Origin: Marivita sp003149565
Lineage (GTDB): Bacteria > Pseudomonadota > Alphaproteobacteria > Rhodobacterales > Rhodobacteraceae
Strand: one strand, 5' to 3'
Length of the DNA stretch: 64,000 bases
Assembly: GCF_965216415.1 (NCBI RefSeq)
Contig: NZ_CBDCFU010000002.1
Under the pieces are notes generated by a model. The model saw only the letters and a program-made list of their open reading frames with translations, did not search any database and was not told the origin of the DNA. Positions 43,176 through 50,634 of the stretch are shown here, in pieces. A program made the position numbers and the translations under genes. The first letter of the stretch is position 1. Each line of letters opens with the position of its first letter.

Positions 43176-43454
43176 ATGCTGAAGCGATTTGTAATAGAAC
43201 GCGACATCCCCGGCATCGGCGAGTTTTCCTTGACAGAGCTTTGCGCTGCGTCGCGAGCTTCGAATAAAGCGCTGGCCGACGTGGGTCCCGGCATTCAGTG
43301 GCAACATTCGTATGTCGCTGGAGACAAGACGTTCTGCATCTACCTTGCCGAGAGCGAAGACGAGATTCAGCGGCATTCCGAATTGTCGGGGATTCCGGTC
43401 GGCAAGATCACCGAAGTGCCGCAGATTATCGACCCGCTGACCGCGAACAACTAG
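43176..43454 (+). CDS. DUF4242-family protein
   Basis: This 92-residue ferredoxin-fold-like protein (FVIERDIPGIGEFSLTELCA, then SYVAGDKTFCIYLAESEDEI) matches DUF4242, a family that includes a nickel-binding protein of Streptomyces. GGAGG sits 7 bases before the ATG. The longer upstream frame is A+T-rich non-coding DNA. Likely controlled by the divergent LysR regulator. Confidence 0.8.
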   Translation: MLKRFVIERDIPGIGEFSLTELCAASRASNKALADVGPGIQWQHSYVAGDKTFCIYLAESEDEIQRHSELSGIPVGKITEVPQIIDPLTANN

Positions 43455-43468
43455 GCCAGCTGGCATAT

Positions 43469-43502
43469 GGGCGGAAGCTGCAAAGCTTTCTGGTTTCCGC
43501 CC
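43469..43502 (+). terminator. Possible terminator of the DUF4242 gene
   Basis: GGGCGGAA / TTCCGCCC form an 8-bp stem with an 18-base loop, 14 bases after the stop codon. There is no T-run. Confidence 0.35.
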
Positions 43503-43576
43503 CTCATGCTCAACACGCCCTGCGAGTGAACGCGGTGAAGGGGCAGAGAGCTCTTCGGATTACAGGCGGGTCTTGC

Positions 43577-43975
43577 TCACGCCTTGAGGTTCGGCGCACC
43601 GTTCGCGTGCTCGGTGGCCAGTTCTTCCACATCCTTGAACTTGATCGATTCACCACACCCGCAGGCGTCGGCGACATTGGGATTGTTGAAGTGAAAGCCG
43701 GATTCCAGCAGCGAGGTCTGGTAGTCGATCTCGGTCCCGAAGAGGAACATCTGCGCCATCGGGGCAATCATCACCACGGCGCCGTCCTGTTCCACCACCT
43801 CATCGTGCGGATCCGCGTCATCAACATAATCCATCGTATATTCCATACCCGCGCAGCCGCCCTTTTTCACGCCAATGCGCAGGCCTGCATGGCCTTTGGC
43901 GTCCATCAGCTTGCGCACTTGTGCGGCGGCTTTGGGGGTTAAGGTGACGGCTTGTTTACCGGGGATGCCAAACAT
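43577..43975 (-). CDS. A-type Fe-S cluster carrier (HesB/IscA/SufA-like)
   Basis: This 132-residue protein has the three conserved cysteines in KKGGCAGMEY and ACGCGES, which bind iron or a transient Fe-S cluster for transfer to client proteins. The start at 43975 (FGIPGKQAVTLTPKAA) has GAGAG upstream and fits relatives; an ATG at 43999 would add eight residues. With the SufT-like gene at 44985 it forms a loose Fe-S assembly neighbourhood. Confidence 0.9.
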   Translation of the reverse strand: MFGIPGKQAVTLTPKAAAQVRKLMDAKGHAGLRIGVKKGGCAGMEYTMDYVDDADPHDEVVEQDGAVVMIAPMAQMFLFGTEIDYQTSLLESGFHFNNPNVADACGCGESIKFKDVEELATEHANGAPNLKA

Positions 43976-44006
43976 GGTGTCTCTCGCTTTCGCTGTCATA
44001 GTCAAT

Positions 44007-44330
44007 CTAGGGGTTCGCCGCCGCGATCTCAAGGAGGGAAAGTGTCCGGTATGCGGTGGCAGGGCCACTTCCGAATGAGGCCGGCATGGCAATAATGACG
44101 TGCTCCCCCGATTTTTGGTCTTTTGAGGCCTTTTCGACGCGCGGAAAAAGCAAGGTCGATCCGTGTTCCAGTTTGCGGATCCTCCGCCTGGCGCTTTCCA
44201 AACTTTCAGTGCGCGGCCCGGTGACGTATGTTGCGATTTGGTCTGTATGGAGCTGCATCAGGAGGCCTGAGGCAAAGCTTTTTCCTAAGTTCGAGATAGC
44301 GACATCCGACACAAGAATATCAGACCGCAC
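44007..44330 (-). pseudogene. Possible degraded reading frame
   Basis: A GTG-started frame of 107 codons (LLMQLHTDQIATYVTGPRTE, then GSTLLFPRVEKASKD) has no recognised family. Its third-position GC is visibly lower than in neighbouring genes. It overlaps the end of another open frame (44285-44569) that reads like membrane helices. The two may be pieces of one decayed gene. Confidence 0.3.
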
Positions 44331-44569
44331 AGCGCAATCGCGAACAAGGTCCCTGCAGCGCTCATTAATTTGCCAGACGCATCCAGCCCGCCTGTGTGAT
44401 CAAAGTTCGAAAGAGCTAACCCCAAAATTGGGGGCGCTTCCGGTAGCACAGCAAGGGCAACCGGCCACCCTTCACCGCCGCGGCGGGCAAAATGGGCGAA
44501 GCTGATCAGATGTGGCCTCTCTGACGTCGCGTCTGCTGAAGTGCGAATGGTTGCAAGGGTGCGACAAGT
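44285..44569 (-). pseudogene. Open frame with two membrane-helix segments but no ATG
   Basis: The minus-strand frame is open for 94 codons. It reads as GWPVALAVLPEAPPILGLAL, a short polar loop (SNFDHTGGLDASGKL) and a second helix (AGTLFAIALCGLIFL), then stops. No ATG or GTG is well placed; a CTG behind GAGAGG (giving LISFAHFARRGGEG) is the best start. It may be a small two-pass membrane protein or a broken gene. Confidence 0.35.
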
Positions 44570-44654
44570 TCATCGGTCAGAACCCAAAGCGCTGACATGG
44601 GAAAGGGATTACACTTTCCTACGTAGGAGGCAGCGGATTTGATTTCTCTCTGGG
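44333..44654. other. Stretch without a confident gene
   Basis: Apart from the possible frame above, I see a short 60-codon minus-strand frame (44506-44688) of no known family and a perfect palindrome CCTACGTAGG at 44619-44628. GAAAG/CTTTC arms lie just before it. The region seems to be decayed or regulatory DNA. Confidence 0.4.
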
Positions 44655-44981
44655 TCAGTTCACTTCGACCAAAGATCTGCGCGCCCACGCACAGGCCTCA
44701 TCCGGGTCATCCAATGCGGAGTCTGGCAACGTCCAGTACGGCATCCGCGACTGTTTACCTGATTTGCCCTCATATGACCATTGCTCGCAACCCTCGGCGG
44801 AGAGGTCCTCGGCCAACTGGCCGCGCGCTTTTAGAAGCAGCGTTTCGCCCGGTCCGATCACTGCGAAAATCGTGCCGTCCGAATAAATCCCGAGGCCACC
44901 AAACATCTTGCGTGTCGTCACGGAGGGCAGGCCGCGAAACAGGTCTCGGACAAACCCGATCTGTTCGTCCGAGACAGCCAT
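44655..44981 (-). CDS. TfoX/Sxy N-terminal-domain protein
   Basis: This 108-residue protein begins with the TfoX N-terminal pattern (VRDLFRGLPSVTTRKMFGGL, then GIYSDGTIFAVIG). It lacks the C-terminal TfoX domain of the competence regulator, as usual for alphaproteobacterial members, so a competence role is not implied. It follows the SufT-like gene by 3 bases on the same strand. Confidence 0.87.
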   Translation of the reverse strand: MAVSDEQIGFVRDLFRGLPSVTTRKMFGGLGIYSDGTIFAVIGPGETLLLKARGQLAEDLSAEGCEQWSYEGKSGKQSRMPYWTLPDSALDDPDEACAWARRSLVEVN

Positions 44982-44984
44982 ATG

Positions 44985-45347
44985 TCACATAAAGCCGAGT
45001 TCGAGGCGTGCCTCGTCGGACATCATATCCATACCCCAAGGAGGTTCCCAAGTCAGCTCGACATCGACCTGTTTGACGCCGGCAATGGGCTCAATCGCTT
45101 CGGCGACCCATCCCGGCATTTCGCCTGCAACCGGGCAGCCCGGCGCGGTCAGGGTCATGATCACGCGAACTTCGTTTTGATCATTAATATCAAGCGTATA
45201 GACGAGCCCAAGGTCGTAAATGTTCACCGGGATTTCCGGATCGTATACCGAGCGGCACGCTTCGACCACCTGGTCGTAAAGTGGGTGATCGGTACTGGAG
45301 GGGGCAATCAGAGGAGCGCCTTCGATTTTGGGGCTGGCGTCGTTCAT
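44985..45347 (-). CDS. SufT-like DUF59 protein (Fe-S assembly factor)
   Basis: This 120-residue protein has the MIP18/DUF59 core: VYDPEIPVNIYDLGLVYTL, then MTLTAPGCPVAGEMPGWV with the conserved Cys, and VELTWEPPWGMDMMSDEARL. Members aid maturation of Fe-S proteins. GGAAGGA precedes the ATG at 45347 at good spacing, so the longer frame is rejected. TATATATT upstream may be part of a -10 element. Confidence 0.9.
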   Translation of the reverse strand: MNDASPKIEGAPLIAPSSTDHPLYDQVVEACRSVYDPEIPVNIYDLGLVYTLDINDQNEVRVIMTLTAPGCPVAGEMPGWVAEAIEPIAGVKQVDVELTWEPPWGMDMMSDEARLELGFM

Positions 45348-45575
45348 GTCGGTCCTTCCCGTGGGTTCCTGACCAAATATATAGGGAAAGCCTGGAAGGG
45401 GGTAAAGGGGCGGGAACAATAGGATTGGTTAAAGATCTCAATTCCGCTTTGGTCACTGCGGTGGGTGCCATTTATTGAACTGCCTCTTTGACGAAGACAA
45501 TTTTCGAACGTTGATTGTGGGCGTGCCAAGCATCGGTTGTGCCAGGCACGCCGCAAACAATATTCGGCCTGTCAG

Positions 45576-46007
45576 TTACACCGCTTCGACAGATGTGGCC
45601 TTGGTCGCTCCCGCCAGCATGGTTTGCGATACAAAGCTGAGGGCTTTGTTCCACGCCTCGGAATGTTCCGCGGTCCATGTCGGGCCGACCGCATTCTTTA
45701 GGCTTTCAACAAGCGCCTCGCCCACGACAGAATAGTGGGCCGGCTGCGTGCCATAGGCCACATGCTTTGCTCCGAGGGTATGCAGCGGGCCAACGAGAGC
45801 CGCGGGATCGTTGAGATTGCGGACAGCCAGTTGCAGCATACTGGCCAATTTCTTGGATTGCCCGGACATATCTTCCGAGAACATTCCGCGTACTGAGGGC
45901 GCTTTTTCGAACAGTGTTTTGTAAAAGTCGGTGACAAGATCGTCCCGCGCGGAAAGCGCTTCTTCAAAGGAAATTTGAATAAGGTTAACTTGGGCTGGAG
46001 TTAACAT
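45576..46007 (-). CDS. Single-domain bacterial globin
   Basis: This 143-residue globin has proximal His82 in GAKHVAYG, CD1 Phe43 in RGMFSED and a normal eight-helix length. It resembles the globin part of flavohemoglobins and Vitreoscilla-type hemoglobins but has no reductase domain. A role in oxygen or NO handling follows from the family. The ATG at 46007 has AAAGGA at 6 bases; it lies inside a palindrome, TTAACATGTTAA. Confidence 0.88.
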   Translation of the reverse strand: MLTPAQVNLIQISFEEALSARDDLVTDFYKTLFEKAPSVRGMFSEDMSGQSKKLASMLQLAVRNLNDPAALVGPLHTLGAKHVAYGTQPAHYSVVGEALVESLKNAVGPTWTAEHSEAWNKALSFVSQTMLAGATKATSVEAV

Positions 46008-46075
46008 GTTAAGTCCTTTTGGATTGGCGTGTACTTTAGTGAACGGCGGACAGCCGACACCTTTAAGTTGCTTAA
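46001..46075 (-). promoter_or_regulatory. Two dyads at the globin start
   Basis: TTAACATGTTAA (46001-46012) overlaps the start codon, and TTAAG-TTG-CTTAA lies at 46063-46075. Either could be an operator for an NO- or oxygen-responsive regulator. Neither matches an FNR or NsrR consensus that I can state with confidence. Confidence 0.3.
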
Positions 46076-46104
46076 CAAATTTTTTTTCTAGCGCGCGTGC
46101 GGGG

Positions 46105-47547
46105 CTATCCGATTCCCCGCTGCGACCTGCGGCGCGGCACAGGTGCAGGCCGCACTTTTTCCTCGATCGCATCGTAGAGGAGGCCCGCAATGTTCTTACC
46201 GCTGGCAACCTCAATACCTTCAAGCCCGGGCGACGAATTCACTTCGAGCACTTTCGGTCCAGTGTTGGAACGCAGCAGATCAACCCCTGCCAGACCGAGG
46301 CCGAACACACGCGCGGCGCGCACAGCTGTTTCACGCTCTTCCTTGCTGATCCGGACCTTTTGCGCTGTGCCACCGCGGTGGAGATTGGAGCGGAAATCAC
46401 CGTCCGATCCGGTGCGCTTCATTGAGGCCACAACCTTCCCGTTCACCACCAGACAGCGGATGTCTTCGCCGGCCGCTTCTTTCACAAAATCTTGCACCAG
46501 GAAGTTCGCCTTCAGCCCTCGGAAGGCGTCGATCACTGACTCGGCAGCTTTTTTGGTTTCTGCGAGCACAACGCCTTTGCCTTGCGTTGATTCCAGCAGT
46601 TTAACGATCAACGGCGCGGTTCCGACGAGGCCAATCAGGTTGGACGTGTCCTTTGGCGAGCTGGCAAAGGCCGTCGAGGGCATGCCTATCCGATGGCGGG
46701 CCAGTAGCTGATGCGCGTGGAGCTTGTCGCGGCTGGACGTGATGCCCGCGCTGCCATTGACAACAAAGGTGCCGATGGATTCGAATTGCCGGACAATCGC
46801 GGTGCCGTAGGGCGTGATCGAGGCCCCGATGCGTGGGATGATCGCATCGTAGCGCGGCAGGCGTTTGCCGTCGTAATAGACTTCGGGCGCCATTGCGTTG
46901 ATCGCCATGTAGCAGCGCGTTGTATCGATAACTTCGACGGCATGACCACGCGCTTCGCCTTCTTCCACCAGACGGCGCGTTGAATAATTGTTCTCGCGGC
47001 TCAGCACGGCCACGCGCAGTGCCCGATTGGGTGCAATCTTGCGCATCTTGGGGGTGTGGTAGACGTCGAAATCCAGTTCGGGCTGCTGGAAGCGTTCGCT
47101 CGGCACGATATTGACGTGATCTTTAAGCGCCTGTCGGCCCAAAAGCATACGGTTGCTCATGGTGCCCCGGTCGGTCAGCGTGATTTCGATTGTCCATGAC
47201 TGACCGCTGACATGCAGTTCGGAGGCGATGACATATCGGCTTTCCGTTTCACCGTTGGATGAGGTGACGTCGCGGCGGTCGACGATCGGGGCGGAGCAGG
47301 GGATCATCAGATCTTCGCGCCCCGGAATAGGGTGAACCGCAAAGCGCACGCGCGGTTTGCTGGCCGAGCCGAAGACTTCGATATCGGCAGCATGCAGGGC
47401 AGAGGTGCGCGCGCCCGTGTCCACCTTGGCGCGGATCGCAGGCAGTCCGAGGGCGGGCAGGCTGACCCATTCTTCCCAGCCGAAGGTCAAAATGGTCTCA
47501 GAGCCCGACGATTTCGGCGCGGGCGTCTCGGATGAAGTATCAGGCAT
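46105..47547 (-). CDS. Fused retropepsin-like (RimB-type) and RimK-type ATP-grasp protein
   Basis: This 480-residue protein joins two domains. Residues 20-155 resemble the so-called ATP-dependent zinc protease/RimB family, with KVDTGARTSALHA (D43-T-G) as a pepsin-like active site. Residues 175-470 form a RimK-type ATP-grasp ligase (APLIVKLLESTQGKGVVLAE, DIRCLVVNGKVVASMKR, VLEVNSSPGLEGIE). RimK adds glutamate to ribosomal protein S6 or makes poly-glutamate; RimB processes it in Pseudomonas. Fusion would place both steps in one chain. Confidence 0.85.
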   Translation of the reverse strand: MPDTSSETPAPKSSGSETILTFGWEEWVSLPALGLPAIRAKVDTGARTSALHAADIEVFGSASKPRVRFAVHPIPGREDLMIPCSAPIVDRRDVTSSNGETESRYVIASELHVSGQSWTIEITLTDRGTMSNRMLLGRQALKDHVNIVPSERFQQPELDFDVYHTPKMRKIAPNRALRVAVLSRENNYSTRRLVEEGEARGHAVEVIDTTRCYMAINAMAPEVYYDGKRLPRYDAIIPRIGASITPYGTAIVRQFESIGTFVVNGSAGITSSRDKLHAHQLLARHRIGMPSTAFASSPKDTSNLIGLVGTAPLIVKLLESTQGKGVVLAETKKAAESVIDAFRGLKANFLVQDFVKEAAGEDIRCLVVNGKVVASMKRTGSDGDFRSNLHRGGTAQKVRISKEERETAVRAARVFGLGLAGVDLLRSNTGPKVLEVNSSPGLEGIEVASGKNIAGLLYDAIEEKVRPAPVPRRRSQRGIG

Positions 47548-47618
47548 GGGAATCGCGCCTCCTTGGCAATGCTGGAGATTTGGCGCACAAGGGCGCCCTC
47601 TGCAAGTAAGGCCGGATC

Positions 47619-48749
47619 ATGACAGTTTTTTCCTCCTTTGCCCTTCACGCCACAGATGGTACCGCTCGGACAGGGGCGATTACCACACCGCGAGGCACTA
47701 TCAGAACACCTGCATTCATGCCGGTGGGCACGGCAGCGACGGTCAAGGCGATGATGCCCGAATCTGTGGCTGCCACCGGGGCGGATATTCTTCTAGGCAA
47801 CACCTACCACCTGATGTTGCGTCCGACAGCCGAGCGCATTGCCCGGCTTGGTGGGCTGCACAAATTCATGAACTGGGACAAACCGATCCTCACGGATTCT
47901 GGTGGGTTTCAGGTCATGAGCCTCGCCGATCTGCGCAAGCTGACAGAAAAAGGTGTGACCTTCAAATCGCATATTGATGGGTCGCGGCATGAGCTGACGC
48001 CTGAGCGGTCAATGGAGATCCAGCGATTGCTGGGGTCCGATATCGTAATGTGTTTCGATGAATGCCCCGCATTGCCTGCGGATCGGGATCGGATTGCCGA
48101 GTCAATGCGCCTGTCGATGCGATGGGCGGAGCGGTCGAAAGAGGCGTTCGGAGACCGGCCCGGACATATGCTCTTCGGTATTCAGCAAGGCGGCCTGGAG
48201 CAGGATTTTCGGGAGGAATCGGCACAGGCACTTAGGGCCATCGGGTTTGACGGCTATGCAATCGGAGGTCTGGCCGTCGGTGAAGGGCAGGAGGCGATGT
48301 TCGACTGCCTTGATTTCGCGCCAAATCAGCTTCCCGAAGACAAGCCACGCTATTTGATGGGCGTCGGCAAGCCGGATGACATTGTCGGTGCGGTCAAGCG
48401 TGGTGTGGACATGATGGACTGTGTTTTGCCATCGCGCTCGGGGCGCACCGGTCAGGCTTGGACGCGGCGCGGGCAGGTCAACATCAAGAACGCACGGCAT
48501 CAGGACGATCCGCGCCCGCTGGACGAGGAGTGTACGTGTCCCGCGTGCCGGAACTACAGCCGGGCCTATCTGCATCATGTGTTCCGGGCGCAGGAGATGA
48601 TCTCGGGCATGCTGCTGACGTGGCACAACCTGCATTACTATCAAGAGCTAATGCAGGCGATGCGGGACGCAATTGCCGCGGGAACTTTCGCCGCATTCGA
48701 AGCTGATTTCCACGCGAAGCGCGCGGAAGGGGATATCCCGCCGATCTGA
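47619..48749 (+). CDS. tgt: tRNA-guanine (queuine) transglycosylase
   Basis: This 376-residue enzyme exchanges guanine 34 for preQ1 in GUN-anticodon tRNAs. The general-base Asp is D93 in LTDSGGFQVMSL, the nucleophile is in MDCVLPSRSGR, and zinc is held by ECTCPACRNYSRAYLHH. The tRNA-Asp(GTC) encoded at 55163 is one expected substrate. It is divergent from the RimB-RimK-like gene. Confidence 0.96.
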   Translation: MTVFSSFALHATDGTARTGAITTPRGTIRTPAFMPVGTAATVKAMMPESVAATGADILLGNTYHLMLRPTAERIARLGGLHKFMNWDKPILTDSGGFQVMSLADLRKLTEKGVTFKSHIDGSRHELTPERSMEIQRLLGSDIVMCFDECPALPADRDRIAESMRLSMRWAERSKEAFGDRPGHMLFGIQQGGLEQDFREESAQALRAIGFDGYAIGGLAVGEGQEAMFDCLDFAPNQLPEDKPRYLMGVGKPDDIVGAVKRGVDMMDCVLPSRSGRTGQAWTRRGQVNIKNARHQDDPRPLDEECTCPACRNYSRAYLHHVFRAQEMISGMLLTWHNLHYYQELMQAMRDAIAAGTFAAFEADFHAKRAEGDIPPI

Positions 48750-48881
48750 CGTGGCCCGCTGGTGGGGCGTCCCCCATGCCCGAGTTTGCTTGGCACAATG
48801 AGGCGTCGGACACGCTTTTGTCGCTTGGCCGTATTTCAAGGTTGGAATATGTTGTTCTAGGATTGGTTTGAAAGGTCTGCG

Positions 48882-49436
48882 ATGAGAAACATTCTGAGCA
48901 TGTCGGTTTTGGTGGCTGCATTGGTTGCGGGCTCTGTCTCGGCGCAGATGCACGGGCACGGGCATATGCATGGCGCTGACGGAACCGGGCATGATATGGC
49001 AAATATGCCGGGTTTGCAGGGTGCAAATGCCACGCCGAAGGAAAGCGCAGAACTGGCAGTCATGTTCCGCCGTTTCCAAACGATGAGCCGTGATGTTGAG
49101 AACCTGCCAAATGGTATCCGCACTGTGACCCGATCCAGCGATCCGGAGGTGATGGATGCCTTGGTTAGTCATGTTGTGGGTATGATCGACCGCGTTGGCC
49201 AGAAGGATGATCCGAAAATCTTCATCCAAAGTCCCACGCTGGATATCTTCTTTGCGCGCGGTGATCGCATTCAGTCCGAGATTGATGTCACCGATGAGGG
49301 TGTGATCGTGACCCAGACATCGGAGGATCCCGAACTTGTTGCTGCGATGCAAGAACATGCGGCCGAAGTGACCGCTATGGTCGAAGAGGGCATGCATGCG
49401 GTGCACATGATGATGATGCGACGGGCAGGGAACTGA
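48882..49436 (+). CDS. His/Met-rich exported protein of unknown function
   Basis: This 184-residue protein has a signal peptide (RNILSMSVLVAALVAGSVSA, cut after SA-Q) followed at once by MHGHGHMHGADGTGHDM, a His/Met cluster of the kind that binds copper, nickel or zinc. The remainder is helical and acidic, and the C-terminus again holds His and Met (MHAVHMMMMRR). I know no family for it. Metal binding in the periplasm is a fair inference; no metal transporter gene is adjacent. Confidence 0.75.
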   Translation: MRNILSMSVLVAALVAGSVSAQMHGHGHMHGADGTGHDMANMPGLQGANATPKESAELAVMFRRFQTMSRDVENLPNGIRTVTRSSDPEVMDALVSHVVGMIDRVGQKDDPKIFIQSPTLDIFFARGDRIQSEIDVTDEGVIVTQTSEDPELVAAMQEHAAEVTAMVEEGMHAVHMMMMRRAGN

Positions 49437-49452
49437 TCGCGCGACCGACGCC

Positions 49453-50346
49453 TCAGGAGAACGAAAGAACCTTGCGGCGGATTGCGCCGGACAGTGTTCC
49501 GTCCCAACGGTTCTCCAGCCGGTTTCGCGCGTACACCACTCGATCCCGTTCTAAATTGTCGAACCACATGGCAAGAGCCAGGTTTGGCATCACCGCACGT
49601 CGTCTGTTTTCGATCGTGACTTTCGTCTTTCCGTTTTCGATGTCTTTGAGCCAGACTTCGAACTCTCCTTCAACCAGCGCCTGCCGGGAGCCTTCGACCG
49701 GATTGCGGTAGTGGTAGAGAAAGTGGCTGTTTGGCGTCTCATCGAGATAGGTGATCTCCTGATGCTCAAAGGTGCCGCTACCGTGTCGGTATTTCACAAA
49801 AACCCTTGCCGGATCCGCCGGGTCAACCTCGGTATCGGCGAGCAGAGCATCCCAGTGCGTTTCGATTGGGCCGCGGCCGGGGCGCAAGCGTTGCCACAGA
49901 TCGGTCCGGTCGATCGAAGTGACAAAACTGCTGCGTTCTTGTGAGAGCAACCGCAGATCAAAGCCGTCGAGCAGGGGGCCTTGTATTGTGCCCCAGTAAA
50001 CAACGAAGGCAGAGATGGTCGCGATAGACTCCATACTGTCGGGCAGCATTTGGACGCCGTCCACCAATAGCCCGTAATAAAGCACACCCCATGTCAGAAG
50101 GAACTCGGGCATGATGCGCAATTCGCGCAAAAGGGGGATTTGAACCATGATGGGAAGCGTGATTGCAAGACAGACGGCAAACCCAGTCGCCATGATCAGC
50201 ACCGAGATCGCAAAGACAATCGGCCGATCCAGAAGAAAGGCGTAGGTCCCGTTTTCGAACCGCGCTGCGCCGAGATAGAGGAGTGCAGCGAACATCAAGC
50301 CGCAATACGAGACGCGGCGGAACTGCAGGCGGATCAGGTTGATCAT
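49453..50346 (-). CDS. Membrane protein with C-terminal soluble domain (possibly SRPBCC-like)
   Basis: This 297-residue protein has about four N-terminal membrane helices (residues 10-125) and a C-terminal soluble part of about 160 residues rich in beta strands (VFVKYRHGSGTFEHQEITYL, GEFEVWLKDIENGKTKVTIE). The strand pattern and long last helix (LALAMWFDNLERDRVVYARN) look like a START/SRPBCC lipid-binding fold. This is a fold guess, not a family match. It converges with the His/Met-rich gene. Confidence 0.65.
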   Translation of the reverse strand: MINLIRLQFRRVSYCGLMFAALLYLGAARFENGTYAFLLDRPIVFAISVLIMATGFAVCLAITLPIMVQIPLLRELRIMPEFLLTWGVLYYGLLVDGVQMLPDSMESIATISAFVVYWGTIQGPLLDGFDLRLLSQERSSFVTSIDRTDLWQRLRPGRGPIETHWDALLADTEVDPADPARVFVKYRHGSGTFEHQEITYLDETPNSHFLYHYRNPVEGSRQALVEGEFEVWLKDIENGKTKVTIENRRRAVMPNLALAMWFDNLERDRVVYARNRLENRWDGTLSGAIRRKVLSFS

Positions 50347-50525
50347 GGGATCGCTCAGATTGTATGCCGGATATCTGCATCCTCACATGTCACTGTGGCA
50401 CGGTTTTGGCAGGGAGATGGCCAGAGACTGGACTTTTGGGCGGTGCATTGCTCCTGGTTCACTCTAATGCCAATTGCCACCTTGCGGGCCCCGACCATCA
50501 AGATATGGTGTTGATCAGGGAGCAA

Positions 50526-50552
50526 GGTTGAAACCAGCGGGTGGTCGCCCCA
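50526..50552 (+). promoter_or_regulatory. Possible heat-shock (RpoH) promoter of lon
   Basis: GGTTGAAA and CCCCA are separated by 14 bases, close to the sigma-32 consensus CTTGAAA-N(11-16)-CCCCATnT. It lies 83 bases upstream of the lon start codon. Heat induction of lon is known in other bacteria. Confidence 0.45.
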
Positions 50553-50634
50553 CCTTATAGCTCCAAGACCGGAGATGGTCAGCGCTGCCGCAAAGCGGGG
50601 CCGGTGCCATCTTGCCAATGATAAGGATACGAGC

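Noticed and set aside
44056..44505. 149-codon plus-strand frame
   Set aside because: Cys/Ser/Arg-rich composition, no family and opposite to better candidate frames on the minus strand.
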